Assembly: GCA_013397935.1 (NCBI GenBank)
Contig: VZRN01005390.1
Location: 88,570-152,569, forward strand
DNA length: 64,000 nt
Origin: Dasyornis broadbenti
Lineage: Eukaryota; Chordata; Aves; Passeriformes; Dasyornithidae
Direction: 5' to 3'
The position numbers and the translations under genes were made by a program. The notes below the pieces were generated by a model. It saw only the letters and a program-made list of their open reading frames with translations, did not search any database and was not told where the DNA came from. Positions within the stretch are counted from its first letter, which is position 1. Each line of letters starts with the position of its first letter. Below, piece after piece: positions 9,690 through 22,560 of this stretch.

Positions 9690-10936
9690 GGACACAGGTG
9701 GTCCTAGCATCCTTGCCCACCCCAAGGCTGTCCTCAAGCTGGATATTTGGTGGGGGAGCACTGTGTCCCTGGGATCTCAAATCCTGTGGGACCATGAAAC
9801 AAAATGGGAAGCCCTTCAGCCCCATTGCAAGTCACTGTTGACCCAAAACACGCTGTGGCTCCAAGACTCCCTTCTTGGGCATGGAGGGAGAGCCCCTGGC
9901 ACAGCCCCATCCCCTGGGACATGTTCTCTCCCAGTGCATGCAGCGGGTGACACGCAGCCGCTGTTCCAGTCCCCAGGCACAGGTGTGTTCCAGTAAAAGG
10001 CGGCAGCGGGGCGGCCAGAGCATGAGCTCAGAGGAACACACTGCAGCCCTCACGCCAAAGCAAACCCCGCCACGGCAGCCCTGCCTTCCCAGCACCGCCC
10101 AAGCCCTCAACAGCCGCTGCTGTGACCACCCAGCACCGGCTCCCCGTGCCCACACCGAGGCCCTATGCCGCAGACAGACTCTGGGGATACAATCTCTTGG
10201 GATGTATTAGGCAACCGTCCCCAGTCTAGGCTGAGTTCCATATTGAGGTCTCCCCTGGCCCCCCTTCCCACTTAGCACGCTGGGGCAGAGTGAAGCAGAG
10301 GTCACGGGACAGATGGATCTGGGGAAGTTTGTATTTCAACAAAATAGTTGCAGCAAGTCCTATATTTACACCTGGAGGAGGGGTGGGTATTTACATGACC
10401 CGGTGGGGTTATATACAGGGGAAGGGGAGACTGGGGAGGGGGGGAGCTGCGGCATTGAAGCCTGACCTGGCCAAGGAGTCAGTCTTGGCAGGAATCCCCA
10501 TTTCCCCCCACCCCAGGGAGGGGTTGACATGGGCACAACTTCTGCTGGGGGCCAGGTACTGAAAAGAGACGGCAAAGTGCCCTGCGGGGCAGCCAGGCCC
10601 CGGAGAAGCTCAGAGCCAGCTGAGCCACAGGGGAGAGGGCAGGAGTGGCAGACCTCAGAGGGTGGGGGGGATACAAGGTCCCTCGGGCTGGATCAGGGCT
10701 GGTTACCCCACTCCAGCAGAGGCTGTGGGGAAGGTGGGCTTTGCTGGTGCTGATGGAGCGGGGCAGGCAGTGCTGTGGCCGCTGCCCCACCTTGCCCAGG
10801 CCCTGCTGAAGCAGGGGGGCTGCAGAGGCGGTGGTGGATGCAGTGATGGGGGTGTGCCAGTGCACCCTGGGGCACTGGAAAGCACTGGCAGCCCCATTGA
10901 GCTGGGGCTCTGCCATAGCCACCGGGCTCAGAAGAC
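9690..10936 (-). other. SPAG8-NPR2 convergent spacer, mostly NPR2 3' UTR
   Basis: The region between the convergent SPAG8 and NPR2 stop codons. NPR2 needs a 3' UTR running leftward from 10936. No AATAAA or ATTAAA is seen on the minus strand, but the variant AATATA occurs there at 10361-10366. That would give a 3' UTR near 580 bases. The left part (9690-10330) holds nothing I recognise. Confidence 0.45.
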
Positions 10937-13900
10937 TTAGGGGTCTTTCCTCTCGCCCAGCAACCAGTATGTCCTCATCTTTCCCTTGCCCTGGAGGCAG
11001 AGGTGAGCAAGTCAGACCATGCCCACTCCTGGAGCTGCTCCTTGGGTATCACCCCGGCATTGAGGGCAACAAGGGGAATCTGTCCTAGCCCCAGCCCACC
11101 CCCTCATCACATGCCCCCGTGGTAGGAAGGGCTGGTACCCCACCGGTCTCCCTGTGCCCTCACCTTCATCTCCACATCCCCACGCAGCTCCAGGTCAAAG
11201 CAGCCAAACTCATCCAGGACTTCTTTGGTGGCAGATGAGACGTGGATCTTCAGGGCTGGGTAGCACAGACAGGCAAGAGAGACATGGCTGGGATCCATGG
11301 GAGCAGGACACACCCTGTGGCTCTGGACCCCAGCTGCCAGCCCCATGGCTTACCCTGGCCATTGGATTCCATGCGGGATGCGGTGTTCACCGTGTCTCCA
11401 AAGAGGCAGTACCGCGGCATCTTCAGACCCACCACACCGGCACACACGGGACCTGCAGGCACAGAGGCGCTCAGGGACGCTGCAGGGTGGGCAGGTGGGT
11501 GGGTGAGCACCTCCCAGCTGGCTGGCACAGGGGCTCACCGGTGTGTATGCCAATGCGCAGGTGGAGCTGGTCATTGGGTCGGTGACGGATCTTGAAGGTT
11601 TTGACAGCCTCAAGCAGGGCCAGGGCCATGCGGACAATCTCACGGGCATGCAGCTTCCCGTTGCGCACTGGCAGCCCTGAGACCACCATGTAGGCATCCC
11701 CAATGGTCTCCACCTGTGGGGGCAAGAAGAGCACGTGGGTTCCTTGCTGCCTGCCTCACTTTGGGGGGCTGTGCTTGGTCACCACCCCACTCACCTTGTA
11801 GACATCAAAATTGTCAATGATGGCATCAAAGCAAGTGTAGAGATCATTCAGCAGCATCACGACCTGGATGGAACAAGGGTGTGTATGTGAGTGAGAGGAG
11901 GCATGTTCTCCCAACCCCAGGGATGGCATTGCCAGCATGTGATGCCCCACCAGCCCCACAGAAGCACTGCACCCCAAGCTCTGCTCTCACCTGCATGGGA
12001 GTGCTCTCTGCTGAGAGGGCGGTGAAGCCCACGATGTCACTGAAGTAGATGGTGACACTGTCGAAAGCCTCAGCCCGCACTGTCTCTCCGCGCTTCAGCT
12101 GCTCTGCCACAGAGCTGGCAAGGATGGTGGTAAGCTCCACCCCAAACCCCCTGTTTCCCCTGCAACCCTTGCCCCACACCAGCATGGGAAACTGGCAAGG
12201 GAACCCATGCTTGCACAGCAGCAGGTGCATGCTGAACCCATGCCAACCCTCGGACCCACACACTCCCTTCTATCCCCCTCTCACTGGGGCAGAATCTGGT
12301 AGAGAAGGTTCTCTGCCTTGCGCTTCTCCTCCAGGTATGCCTGCGTCCTCTCTTCCACCAGCTTTTCCAGGTTGTTGGCGTACTGCTCCATGCGTGACAG
12401 CAGGTTGTCCAGGATGCTGGTGCTTCCCTCCCTGCCGGGGTGCAGGCAGCTGGCACTGTGGGAAGAGTTGCTCCCCAACCACCACCCTCACGGCTGTCCC
12501 CACTCCCACCCAGGGCCACTGTCCCCACATGCCAACCACCCACTTGTTGAATCTACGGATGAAGATCTTGATCTGGCTGAAGTCAGGGCGCTCGGCCGGC
12601 TCCTGTGCCCAGCAGCGCTCCATCAGCACTGCCAGCTCCTCGCTATGCACCCCGATGTCGATGGAGGGGCGGAAGAAGGGCTTCTGGCTGTTACGCACCT
12701 TCTGCACGATCTCTGCCGGGGAATGGCCAATGGTGAACACCAGACCTCTCTGGTCTGTGTGACAGAACCTCCCCACACATTTCCCCCCACCCTCACCTTT
12801 GGGGCTCAGGTCCATGCCCTCAATGTAGAAGGGGCCGTTGCGCAAAGCGACCTCCTGCACGATGATGCCAAAGCTGTAGACATCAGCTTTCTGCATGCCT
12901 GGGGTGGGCAGCTGCCCCTTCTGCAGCAGCTCTGGGGCTGTCCACAGCTTCTCTGGTGGAACAGAGCACAGGAGCGGTGAGACAGGGCCACCCCACTCTG
13001 CTGGGATCCCCCAGGCAGGCACTCACTGGCATAGAGCGCATGCGTGTCCTCGTTATCGCTGGGTGAGCGGAAGCTGGCCAGTCCATAGTCGGTGATCTTC
13101 AGCACGAAGCGGCTGTCGACCACACAGTTGGATGACTTGAGGCTGCCATGATGGCCAATGATGCTGTTGTGTAGGAAGGCCATTCCCTGGGACAGATGGA
13201 CACAGTGAAGCTTGTCTCTCCCAGGCATCTGCCCCTGCCCCTCGCGCCCCTCAGTTGGGTACCTTGACAATGTCATTGATGAGGGAGTAGCGAAACATCC
13301 AGTCCAGGTTGATGCTCTCGTTCTCCAGGACATCCTGGGGTAGCACATTGAGTGGACCCCACGAAGCACCCAGGGCATGGTGACAACAGCCTCACCAAGT
13401 GCCAAGCTGCGGGGGTCTGCAGCACCCACCCCCACCCCTCCACTGACCTCTGACACCTGCTTGGACAGTTCAGCTGTGAACCTTGTAGGGCTCAGGTGGC
13501 CCTGTCCTCAACACCCAGCCCAACCGGGTCACCAGGAGTGTCTAATTGTCACCCACAGTGTTCCCAAGCCCCACTACCTGCAAGCTGCCCCGTGGGCAGT
13601 ACTCAGTGATGATGCAGATGTTGGGGGGGTCGATGCATGCCCCGATGAAGCGGGTCAGGTGGTTGAACTGGATGTCCCGCATCTGCAGGTGGAAGCAAAC
13701 CCAAGAGAATCTTGAGGTCAAAGGGGATGAGCTGCTGCTCCTACTACCCTCCTGCACTCCCAGGACCAGTCCCTCCACCCCTGAGCAGGTTGCCCACCGC
13801 AGCCCAGACCCCAAACCTACATGTTTTAGCTCGAAGAGCACCTGCCGCGTCAACTCGATGCGCTTCTTGTTGATGTGCTTAATGGCCACAACATTGCCCT

Positions 13901-16900
13901 GGGGTATTTGGGAAGGGGAAGAGGTCAATGCCCACTGGGTGAATTTGTGAACGGCAGGAAAGTGCCAACATCCTTCAGGGTGGGGGTGCAGCCAAGGGGG
14001 AGCACAACAGAGCTGGGGCATTTCAGGGGGAGGGCTCAGCTCCCTGCCTGCTGCACTGACCTTGAAGTGGCCGGTGTTGGCGAAGATCTGGTACTTGCCA
14101 TGGGAGGTCATCAGGGAGCCGTAGCTGGAGCCACGCTGTGGGAAGAAGGGTATTGGGAAGGGGAACCCTGGGGTGGACAGGAGGCAGGCAACAATGGAGC
14201 AGGGCACGGACAGCCAAGGGTGTGCAGGGAATACTGCAGGATGGGCTCTAAAGACTGAGGAGAAGCTCTGCAATGCTCTGTAGGAAGGGCGAAGACTCTG
14301 GGATGAGGCATGGTGCACAGCACGGAGTGTAGGACATGGATAAGGTATGTCTGTGTAGGGGATGGAGGGCAACATAGGGGCTTCATGAGATATGGTGCTA
14401 CACAGGGGATTCAGGGCTGTGTAGAGGATGGATCTACAGTGGCTCTGCAGGGGATGTAAAGTCATGCCAGGGATGAATGGAGTGTGTCTCTATGGCGGAT
14501 GGAAAGCTAGGTAAGGATGAAGGGCCATGTTGAGGAGAGATACAATGAGGCTGTGGGTCTGTAGGAAACAGAGGGCCATGTCAGGGATCAACAGGGAGGG
14601 GTGTTGTGCAGGGAAGGAAGGGAGCACAGGGGCAGGATGATGCCCCAGGGGTGGCTTCTCTTACCAGGGACAAGGTGAGACGGCTGCCTGCTGCTTTGTG
14701 GTATCGCTCAGGACTTCCAAACTGCAGTTCATCCCAGCGGATCCTCCAGAGCATGCTGGCAAGCTCCTTCTCCAGCATCAGCTTCCTGGGGAACACATAG
14801 GGGTCAAGCCCTCATCCCCCCCTGCCCTGTCCACCCCTTCACCAGACGGAGGCTCCCCTAGAGCTGACTGACCTGAAGATGAGGAAGCTGGAGATGCCAA
14901 ACATGACAAAAGTGAGGCCAGTACCCAAAGCCACGATGGCCAGCATGGAGAGGGGGGCTGCAGACAGGAGAGGATGTCAGAGTGGCCCAGCTGGTTATGA
15001 CAGCCAGGCTGATATGAACCCATAAGGAAGGGTGCTGGGGTCCAAGGGATGTGGAGACCCAGGACACTCACTTTTATCACAGGAGGGGTCATCCACATCA
15101 AAGACACAGGGAGGATTATCCAAGGGGGGAGCCCCCTTCACCCAGGGGATGGGTCGTCCTAACCAGTGGATTTGCTTCTCCACACCTGAGTAGTGTCCCA
15201 CCACCTAAGGCAGAGAGACATGAGGCCACCCTTTGACCCCACCATCCCATCCCCTGTCCCAGACACGGGGAACCTGGTGGTGGCCTCCACCTCGTACTGC
15301 CCGGTCTTGGGGTCACTCATGGCCCATAGGTTGAAGTCAGTGTCCCGGTCATTGTTGCTGTCCATGCTCACAAGCCCTGTCACACCTGTGGGAGACACAA
15401 GACCCAAGTGGGACTGGGACCACCACCTCCACAGCGCCCACAGCCCACCTGCCCCCATTCCAGCGTTACCCTGGAACTTGCGGTCCCGCATCTTCTCGAT
15501 GATGTGGGTGGCGTTTTTCTTGGAGCCGCCCTCACGCAGAGTCTCATTCAGCACCATGGCGTACAGCAGCATCCCATCATAGAAACACCCCGCCACCAGG
15601 TTCATCTGCCAGGGGGAATCTGAGCACACCCACGGCCACGCACACAGGAGCATCCCGGAACCTTCACACTGGGACCACGCATCCACCCACAGCGCCATAA
15701 ATGTACTGGGGCAAACATGCACCCTTGCAGGAATGGCAGTGCCTGTGGCTGTTCCCACCAGGGATGACCCCTCTGGCATTGCCCGTGGCTGTGTCCCACC
15801 CTCTGCATCCTGGTGAGGTGCCCCAGACCCTTGCAAAGGGGCCCCACCACCCCATCATGCAAAGGGACACACTCACCAGCGAGTAGTTCAGCTGCACCCC
15901 AAATTTCTGCTTAGCTCGCAGGATGAGCTGGGTTTGGAAATGCTGGTACTCAGGGTTTTGGGGCTCATAGTAAGTGATCACCAGCACCATCTGCAACCGG
16001 GCACAGCACTCCAGTTCACACACTGAGGACAGGCTGGAAAGGTCCCTGTCCCCAGGTGGGTGGGCACAGCTCACCTGGAAAGCCTCACGCAGCCCTGAGT
16101 CCTGGCCCGGGCTCTCCTGCCAGGGCTTGAAGGAGTCACGAGCAGAGTCACCCCTCAGGCTCTCCCCGAACACATCCAGGTAAAAGAAGACGTAGTCGCC
16201 ATTGGTGAGGTTCTCCTGCTGCGCCAGCTGCATGATCTGCCGCAGCATCTCTGGTGGCCCGCAGAGATACACCACTGCCAGAGAGAGGCAGGGGCTTCAG
16301 TGAGGCAGGGACACCTCACTGCGCCCTGGGCATGCAGCCAGGATTGGGGCAGATGGGGCAGATCATCCCGAGAGCGCTCAGTGGCTGAGGAAGGGATGGA
16401 GCAGGCAGATCGGGCAGTGCTTAGCTCACTGCCTCCCTGTGCCCCACAGCCAGACCCACAGCCTTTGCTGGCACAGACCCATGAATCACTTGGGCTGAAA
16501 GGGGAGGAAAGAACAGCGGTAAACCTGCTCCAAATCATGAGGTGGATACCCCAGGCACGGACCCCACACACCCTGATCCAGCAAAAGGCAGCCAGGGCAT
16601 GTCTCCCCCCTCCATCAGCTTCCTGGCTGCTCCATGCCAGCCCCAGCCAGGGAATCAGGGGGGCTGGGACAGACACTGGAGCCGTGCGCCGGAGGCCCCT
16701 GGGGAACCCGGGCTGTGGAATGGGACAAACCCATGTTTGGGTTCGTGGCCGGCTGTCCGTGCGGCAGGAATGTGCAGGTTCCCAGATTCCAGCACCTTCG
16801 GCGGCCACTAATTGGAAACAGAGCATGTCGCCGGAGTGACCCACACGGCAAGGGGGTGCCCGGGCCCGGTCGGGCCATGCCGCCTGCCCCCACCCTCTAA

Positions 16901-19900
16901 CAGGGGCTCGGTCAGCCCCCATGGGATGCCCACCCAAGTGCTGTGTGGGGGCGGCTCGGGGCTGGCACAGGGCATCACAGGCTGTAGGGACGGGTGCCGG
17001 AGAGTGTCCGAACCCCCCCAAGCAGGGGCCCTCCGTGCCCTTGCTGAGGATCCTGACACTGCCTCCTCCCTCCCCCCGGAAAACCAGGGCCCCCGCTCCA
17101 GCCAGCCTGGCTGGGAACTCGGGATTGAGCAACGGAGGAGGCGGCGGCAGCGGGTGCTGGAGGAATGTCACGCTTGGGCGCTGGCCCCGGCACACAGCTC
17201 TTTTGCATGGGGCCCAGTGCCCCGGCTAGACTCAGGGAACGGGGTGGGGGGGCTGGGGACAGCAAGGAAGCCCCGCACGCTTGGAAGGGGTCTCTGCTGC
17301 TGGAAGGCACCCAGACACGCAGGCACCCAGCCACGCGGGATGCAGGGCTGGCAGGGTCACCCACAAGGGCAGGAGAAGAGACCCTGGGCACAGGGAATCC
17401 ACAGCAAGGTGGGGAGCTGCTCCTGGGCACGGGGAAGAGAAATCGCAGCACCGTGGGCTGTGTGTGAGCAAAAGCCTGTTCCAGGGTTTGAAATGGTTCC
17501 CTCTGAATGCTGCAATACTCCAAATAAACACTCTCAGCTTACCCACTTTGCTAGTCCTGTACCCAGAAATGTACCATCCCCAAATTTCTCATAAAGGATG
17601 GGCAGCTCAACACCTCTCCAACATGCAGAGCCTGAGGGTCCGTTCCCGCCAAGGACATAGACGGGACTCTCCCCATCCCACTGCAGGCGCCAGGAAAAGG
17701 CAGCTACAGGGGCTGGGGAGCCACAACAGCTGGTGGCAGATGGTGGGACACTGCAGGCAGCCAGCCCCTGTGGCGGCAGCGAAAGCCTGCCTAGTCAAAG
17801 GCCACCAAGCAAGGGGATGGACGGCGCCTGGACGGCTCCCAGGGGACAGGTTGCATGAGCCGTGCAGAAGGAAGGGTCAGTGCTTGGGGCTCTCCCTGAG
17901 GCGGGCAGCTGCCTCCAGCTGGCAGCCTCCTGCACCGCCAGCAGCGCCTCAGGGGGCCCACGCACACCCCAGGGGCCGGCAAATGGCCAAAGGCAGCCTC
18001 AACATCACCCAGGACAAGCAGACTGGAGTCCTGTACATCTGGAGTGCATCTAGCCCCCTGACATCTATTTAGGGGGTGTCTGTGGTGTGGGAGGCAGAGT
18101 GCTAGGTCCCAGGGAAGGTGAAGGACCACGAGTGTGCAGATGAGGTGGCAGAACACTGCTTGACCCCTGCATGTTGGAAGATAACCCTAAAGTGAGGGCA
18201 AATTCTGCTTTCAGGGAACAAATCCCAGTTTCAAGCACAGGGCACTACAGTGCAGAGACTTTCACCCTGGCCAAGCACCATCCCATGCCCAGGGGGAGTG
18301 TGGGGGTGAGGACCAAATGTGCTCCCCTCCAGCAGCACCACACAGCCATCTCCCCAGGCAGGGGACCTGGGCTTTTTGCAGGCAGATGCTCCAGTAATTC
18401 CCTCAACCACAGCTCTAATTATATCAGTGCTTTTGCAAATGGCAGGAGAGACATGGGCCCCTGCACGTCGCCCAGGCACCAGTGAAGGAGGCAATCTCCC
18501 TCTCCGCCTTGTGCCCATTTATTAGACCTGTGAATATGAAGAACCAGCAGTGTTAGGGATGCACGGTGGGGCAGGGAAGCAGCTTTCCCCAGGAAAGATT
18601 TAGCAAACTCCTGCCTACGACTTGGGAGAAGGAAGGTGATGCCAAGTGGGATGACATGTGGTGTTACTGTGGGGCATGGACATGGAGGCAGCTGAAGACC
18701 CTGCTTCCCTCTCCATGCCATGCCATGCCATGCCATGCCATGCCATGCCATGCCATGCCATGCCATGCCATGCCATGCCATGCCATGCCATGCCATGCCA
18801 TGCCATGCCATGCAGGGGTCCCAACCCCTGGGACAGCCTTGCCAGTCCCCACTCCCTTCCCCACAAGGTTAAGGGCAAGGTTAGGAAAGGACCTAACACC
18901 AGATTTGCAGGCCTGAGCACTCACCTCTGTAGGGCCAAGCACTCAGCCACACTCAGCCTCACACCCTGGCCCTATCTCTGAGCTGTGGCCAGAGAGGCCC
19001 AGATCCTCTCCACAGCCCTGCCCATAGCACGGGGAATAGAACTAAATGATCTTCAATGTGTATTCCAACCCAAACCTTTCCATGATTCTGAGATATTATG
19101 GCCCCAGCTTAGAAAGCCCTCAGGTCTCTGCCCATGCCTGGCCTTTTCCCCCAGCAGCCACAACACCCTGCCTACACACGGAGGGATTGATTCCCTTTGG
19201 GGTGTTTTGCGGCACCAAGCTGGAAATATGGACAGGAATCACCGATTTCAGCCTTTCTCTCTGCAGAGTCCTTTGCCACTATCCCATGAGAAGCTCCAAA
19301 CCCCACAGCTGGTGATGCCGCATGCAGGATCTTCCATCCCAGAGGAGCAGCCATGGGATGCTCACTCCATGGACGCAGCCCTGACAAGAACCCAGTCCAG
19401 CACACAAAGCACCACACACCGCCCCGCAGCCTGGTCCTTCCCAGCCTTGGACACGAGTCCTGCTGGCCCATCTGGCTCCACTTATCCCGGCTAGATGTCC
19501 TTCTTAATGACACAGCATCTCAGAATCCATTAAGAAGCACTGCAGAGTGGCTGACTCCAGGATCGATACACCCCTCTCATCAATAATGAAAGAACATCAG
19601 GCTGCCCTTGCTCTCCAGCTGCCTCCATAAGCCCCTCCATTTCCTCTCACTCCCAATATAGCCGCCCTCCTGGGGCACTCGCAAGGCACCAAATTGATTT
19701 ATCCCTCCATCAGCAGGGTGGGGCCATTGCAGCCCCATCTCGGGGGTGCCGCAGGGACAGGCACAGCCTGGGTGCCCAGGTGCCAGTCTGGGAGCTCTGC
19801 TTGAGCCTGGCACGGCCACCAACATATGTTGGCACCAGGCTTCTCTGGGAACGTGACCACAGCCGATGCTGTCCTTCAGAGAGCCACATCCACTCCACCA

Positions 19901-21448
19901 CATTCAGCCTCTGGGGACGTGCCTGGGTCACCCTGACCCTGCCCACACAGAGGATGAGACAGCTCCACAGGGTCCCACCAAGGTGGGGATCTGCCCCAGC
20001 TCTTGCTGGCAAAGGTTGACCGGGCTGGGGGCCTGGCAGGGAGACACTGTGCCCGTCCTGCGGACACATTGTGACCCCTCCAGTGGCACAAGGTTTGGCC
20101 TGGGGGGGCTCAAGTCCTGCTTGTCCCCTCTGAACCCACCTTCCTGTGCAGATCCTGCTGCTCCTCCAGCCCCACTGTGACAAAATGTGCTCAACCCTCA
20201 CTGCACCCGGCACAGAATTGATTTTGCCCTCCCCTCTCTGTGCCCCACGCGAGTCCCACTGTGTCCCCAGCCCATCATCATGCTCCACATGGGTCCCACT
20301 GTGCTTCCAGCCCCTCCTTGTGCTCCACAGGGGTCTCACTCTTCTTCTGGCCTCTTGCCATGTCCCACCACGGGTCTCACTCTGCCCACTCCCTGCTGCA
20401 CCCCACATGAGTCCCACGAGATCCTTGGCCCCTTGCCGTGCCTCTCATGGGCACCATTTTGCCCTCAACCCCTCACAGGTTCCACTGTGTCCTCAGACCT
20501 TCATGGTGCCCCACAAGGTTGCCACTGTCTCCTTGGACTGTTGCTGCACCCCACATGATTCCACTGCGTCCCCATCCCCTTGCTGTACCCCACAGGTATC
20601 TCACTGCCCTCTCTGACTCTTGCTGTGCCCTATGTGGATCTTTATTGCCCCCTAACCCCTTGGTGTGCCCCAAACAGGTCCCACTGTCACCCCTGGTCCC
20701 TTTTTGTGCCCCTACATGCATCCCACTGTGTTCCCAGTCTTTTTCTGTGTCCTCCAGAGGTCCCACTGCATCCCCATCCCCTCTCTGTGACCCAGACGGG
20801 TCCTGCTGCTCCCTTAACCCCTTGCCGTACCCTACATGCTGTCCATAGTACCCCAGTCCCCTTGCTGCACCCCATCCTTCCTCCTACTGAGCCCCAACCG
20901 GGTCCAGCCACCCACCCCGTCCCCCACAGGGACCCCACCGCACCCTCAGCCTCTCGCTGTGCCCCGTGGAGGATTTTGCCGCCCCACCTCGGAGCCCTGC
21001 GCAGATCTCCCGAGGGGAGCCCCCTCCACTCTCCCTTCCCCCTCCCACCCCCACACCGCCGTCCCTGCTCCCTAGACGCTCAGCCCCATCCCGGCCGTGG
21101 TCATCGTGTCCTCCCCACACCCCACGCCGCGCCACCCCACGCACCGCGCCCGTTGGCTTTGATGAAGTGGACGGCGGTGTCGGGGCCGCCCTCCTCGGGG
21201 GAGTAGATGTGGACGGTGACCGTGAGGTTGTTGCCATCCTGCAGCTCCTGGTAGACACCCTCGACGGTGAAGTAGTAGGGTCGATCGTCGGTCTTGCGGT
21301 CCACGTAGAGGAGCACGGCTCGGGCGCTCCAGTTGAAGTGCGCGTGGAGGTGGGAGACGAAGGCGCCCAGTTTGGGTGCCGAGGGCCCGGTGCGCACCGT
21401 CGTGCTGTAGTGCTCCCGTTTGCGGCTGAAGCCCGCGGCCACCGCCCC
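10937..21448 (-). CDS. NPR2: NPR2 (natriuretic peptide receptor B), 5' end in assembly gap
   Basis: NPR2 is the membrane guanylyl cyclase that makes cGMP on binding C-type natriuretic peptide, acting in growth plate, oocyte and axon branching. Twenty-two coding exons run right to left: 21145 to gap, 16075-16274, 15877-15990, 15470-15605, 15291-15385, 15072-15204, 14873-14957, 14665-14785, 14061-14135, 13821-13898, 13578-13682, 13263-13334, 13027-13186, 12797-12952, 12544-12712, 12285-12431, 11991-12114, 11795-11863, 11539-11713, 11354-11452, 11164-11255, 10937-10990. Visible coding sequence is 2763 bases, about 920 of some 1047 residues. Domains in order: ligand-binding ectodomain (VRTGPSAPKLG, FYLDVFGESL, GCFYDGMLLYA), one membrane helix (LAIVALGTGLTFVMFGISSF), kinase-homology domain (VVAIKHINKKRIELTRQ, SLKSSNCVVDSRFVLKITDY), coiled coil (MEQYANNLEKLVEERTQAYL) and cyclase (FSDIVGFTALSAESTPMQ, ETIGDAYMVVSGLP, GDTVNTASRMES). 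It ends TYWLLGERKDP. Signal peptide and start are lost in the gap. Confidence 0.97.
16275..18710. other. NPR2 intron 1, proximal part
   Basis: Left part of the 4.9 kb first intron of NPR2. G/C-rich and mostly without recognisable features. A short segment at 17514-17590 carries AATAAA followed by a C/T-rich tail, which could be an old LTR or a chance signal. I see no gene. Confidence 0.45.
18713..18813. repeat. (CCATG)n pentanucleotide microsatellite, about 20 units
   Basis: About 20 uninterrupted copies of CCATG inside NPR2 intron 1. Because 5 is not a multiple of 3 and the unit has no in-frame stop, all frames stay open, creating spurious ORFs on both strands (repeating MPCHA or MAWHG). 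It should be polymorphic. Confidence 0.97.
19030..19092 (+). mobile_element. CR1 LINE 3' end fragment
   Basis: Matches the CR1 tail pattern: gaactaaatgatcttc, then ttccaacccaaacc, then ccatgattctgag. It is short, diverged, in plus orientation and lies in NPR2 intron 1. Confidence 0.8.
19093..20165. other. NPR2 intron 1, central part
   Basis: Unique-looking intron sequence between a CR1 fragment and a minisatellite. No coding exon or RNA gene recognised. Confidence 0.5.
20165..20960. repeat. Degenerate 50-60 bp minisatellite in NPR2 intron 1
   Basis: A C/T-rich block of about 800 bases reiterates a unit of the form 'cccTTGCTGTgCCCCACAtGgGTCCCACTGTGtCCcca', spaced roughly 50-60 bases. More than a dozen diverged copies are seen. 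It explains the long open frames here (MPLMGTILP..., MLYPTGISL...). Confidence 0.75.
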
Positions 21449-22062
21449 NNNNNNNNNNNNNNNNNNNNNNNNNNNNNNNNNNNNNNNNNNNNNNNNNNNN
21501 NNNNNNNNNNNNNNNNNNNNNNNNNNNNNNNNNNNNNNNNNNNNNNNNNNNNNNNNNNNNNNNNNNNNNNNNNNNNNNNNNNNNNNNNNNNNNNNNNNNN
21601 NNNNNNNNNNNNNNNNNNNNNNNNNNNNNNNNNNNNNNNNNNNNNNNNNNNNNNNNNNNNNNNNNNNNNNNNNNNNNNNNNNNNNNNNNNNNNNNNNNNN
21701 NNNNNNNNNNNNNNNNNNNNNNNNNNNNNNNNNNNNNNNNNNNNNNNNNNNNNNNNNNNNNNNNNNNNNNNNNNNNNNNNNNNNNNNNNNNNNNNNNNNN
21801 NNNNNNNNNNNNNNNNNNNNNNNNNNNNNNNNNNNNNNNNNNNNNNNNNNNNNNNNNNNNNNNNNNNNNNNNNNNNNNNNNNNNNNNNNNNNNNNNNNNN
21901 NNNNNNNNNNNNNNNNNNNNNNNNNNNNNNNNNNNNNNNNNNNNNNNNNNNNNNNNNNNNNNNNNNNNNNNNNNNNNNNNNNNNNNNNNNNNNNNNNNNN
22001 NNNNNNNNNNNNNNNNNNNNNNNNNNNNNNNNNNNNNNNNNNNNNNNNNNNNNNNNNNNNNN
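21449..22062. other. Assembly gap (614 N) covering the 5' end of NPR2
   Basis: Run of N immediately 5' (minus-strand sense) of the visible part of NPR2 exon 1. It should hold the signal peptide, the first 120 or so residues and the core promoter. The flank is very G/C-rich. Confidence 0.98.
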
Positions 22063-22129
22063 TTCCAGGTTAGGGAACAGCTATGGGGTGTCCAGCGGGG
22101 GTTAGGGAGCGTGGTCCCCAGGTCTGGGC

Positions 22130-22560
22130 GCCCTTAGTTGGCAGGGATTGAGGAGCGGGTGCCTGGGTTTTAGGGGGTCCAGAAGCGGAGTTAGGGAGGG
22201 GCATCCGGTTTCGGGGTGTCCCCAATGGGTGGGGGACCGAGGGAGGTGTACTTTGGTTCTGGTGAGGTGCAGTGAGGGGGAATCGGGAAGAGGGCACCGG
22301 TTTGGGGCAGGAGGTGCTTGGCCTCTGGGCGGAGGAGTTGGGGGAGGGCTCAGAGGTCCCCATCGGGGGATTAAGAGAGGGAAGTCCCCAGAGCCCGTGG
22401 CTCTCAGTGGGCGGGGATTGAGGAGGGGGTACATGGGATCTAGAGGGTCCGCGAGGGGAACTGGGGAGGGAGCATTAGATTTTGGAGTGTCCCCAGTGGG
22501 TGGGGGATTGAGAAAGAGGTACCTGGGTCCGGGAAGATGCCTCACTGGGATCATCCAGGT
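22130..22560. repeat. 270-bp tandem duplication in a G-rich block
   Basis: Blocks starting 'ggattgaggag' at 22145 and 22415 are 270 bases apart. Both continue through 'gggt.c.tggg..tagagggtcc', a 'gagggagcat' type segment, and '..gtgtccccagtgggtgggggattgag'. They are two diverged copies of a larger unit, just upstream of NPR2. Confidence 0.65.

Noticed and set aside
18713..18813. CRISPR-like array
   Set aside because: Repeat has no spacers and the genome is a vertebrate's.
18419..18981. Repeating MPCHA / MAWHG proteins on both strands
   Set aside because: Pure translation artefact of the CCATG microsatellite.
20966..22105. 379-codon plus-strand frame across the gap
   Set aside because: More than half is N; the left part is antisense to NPR2 exon 1.
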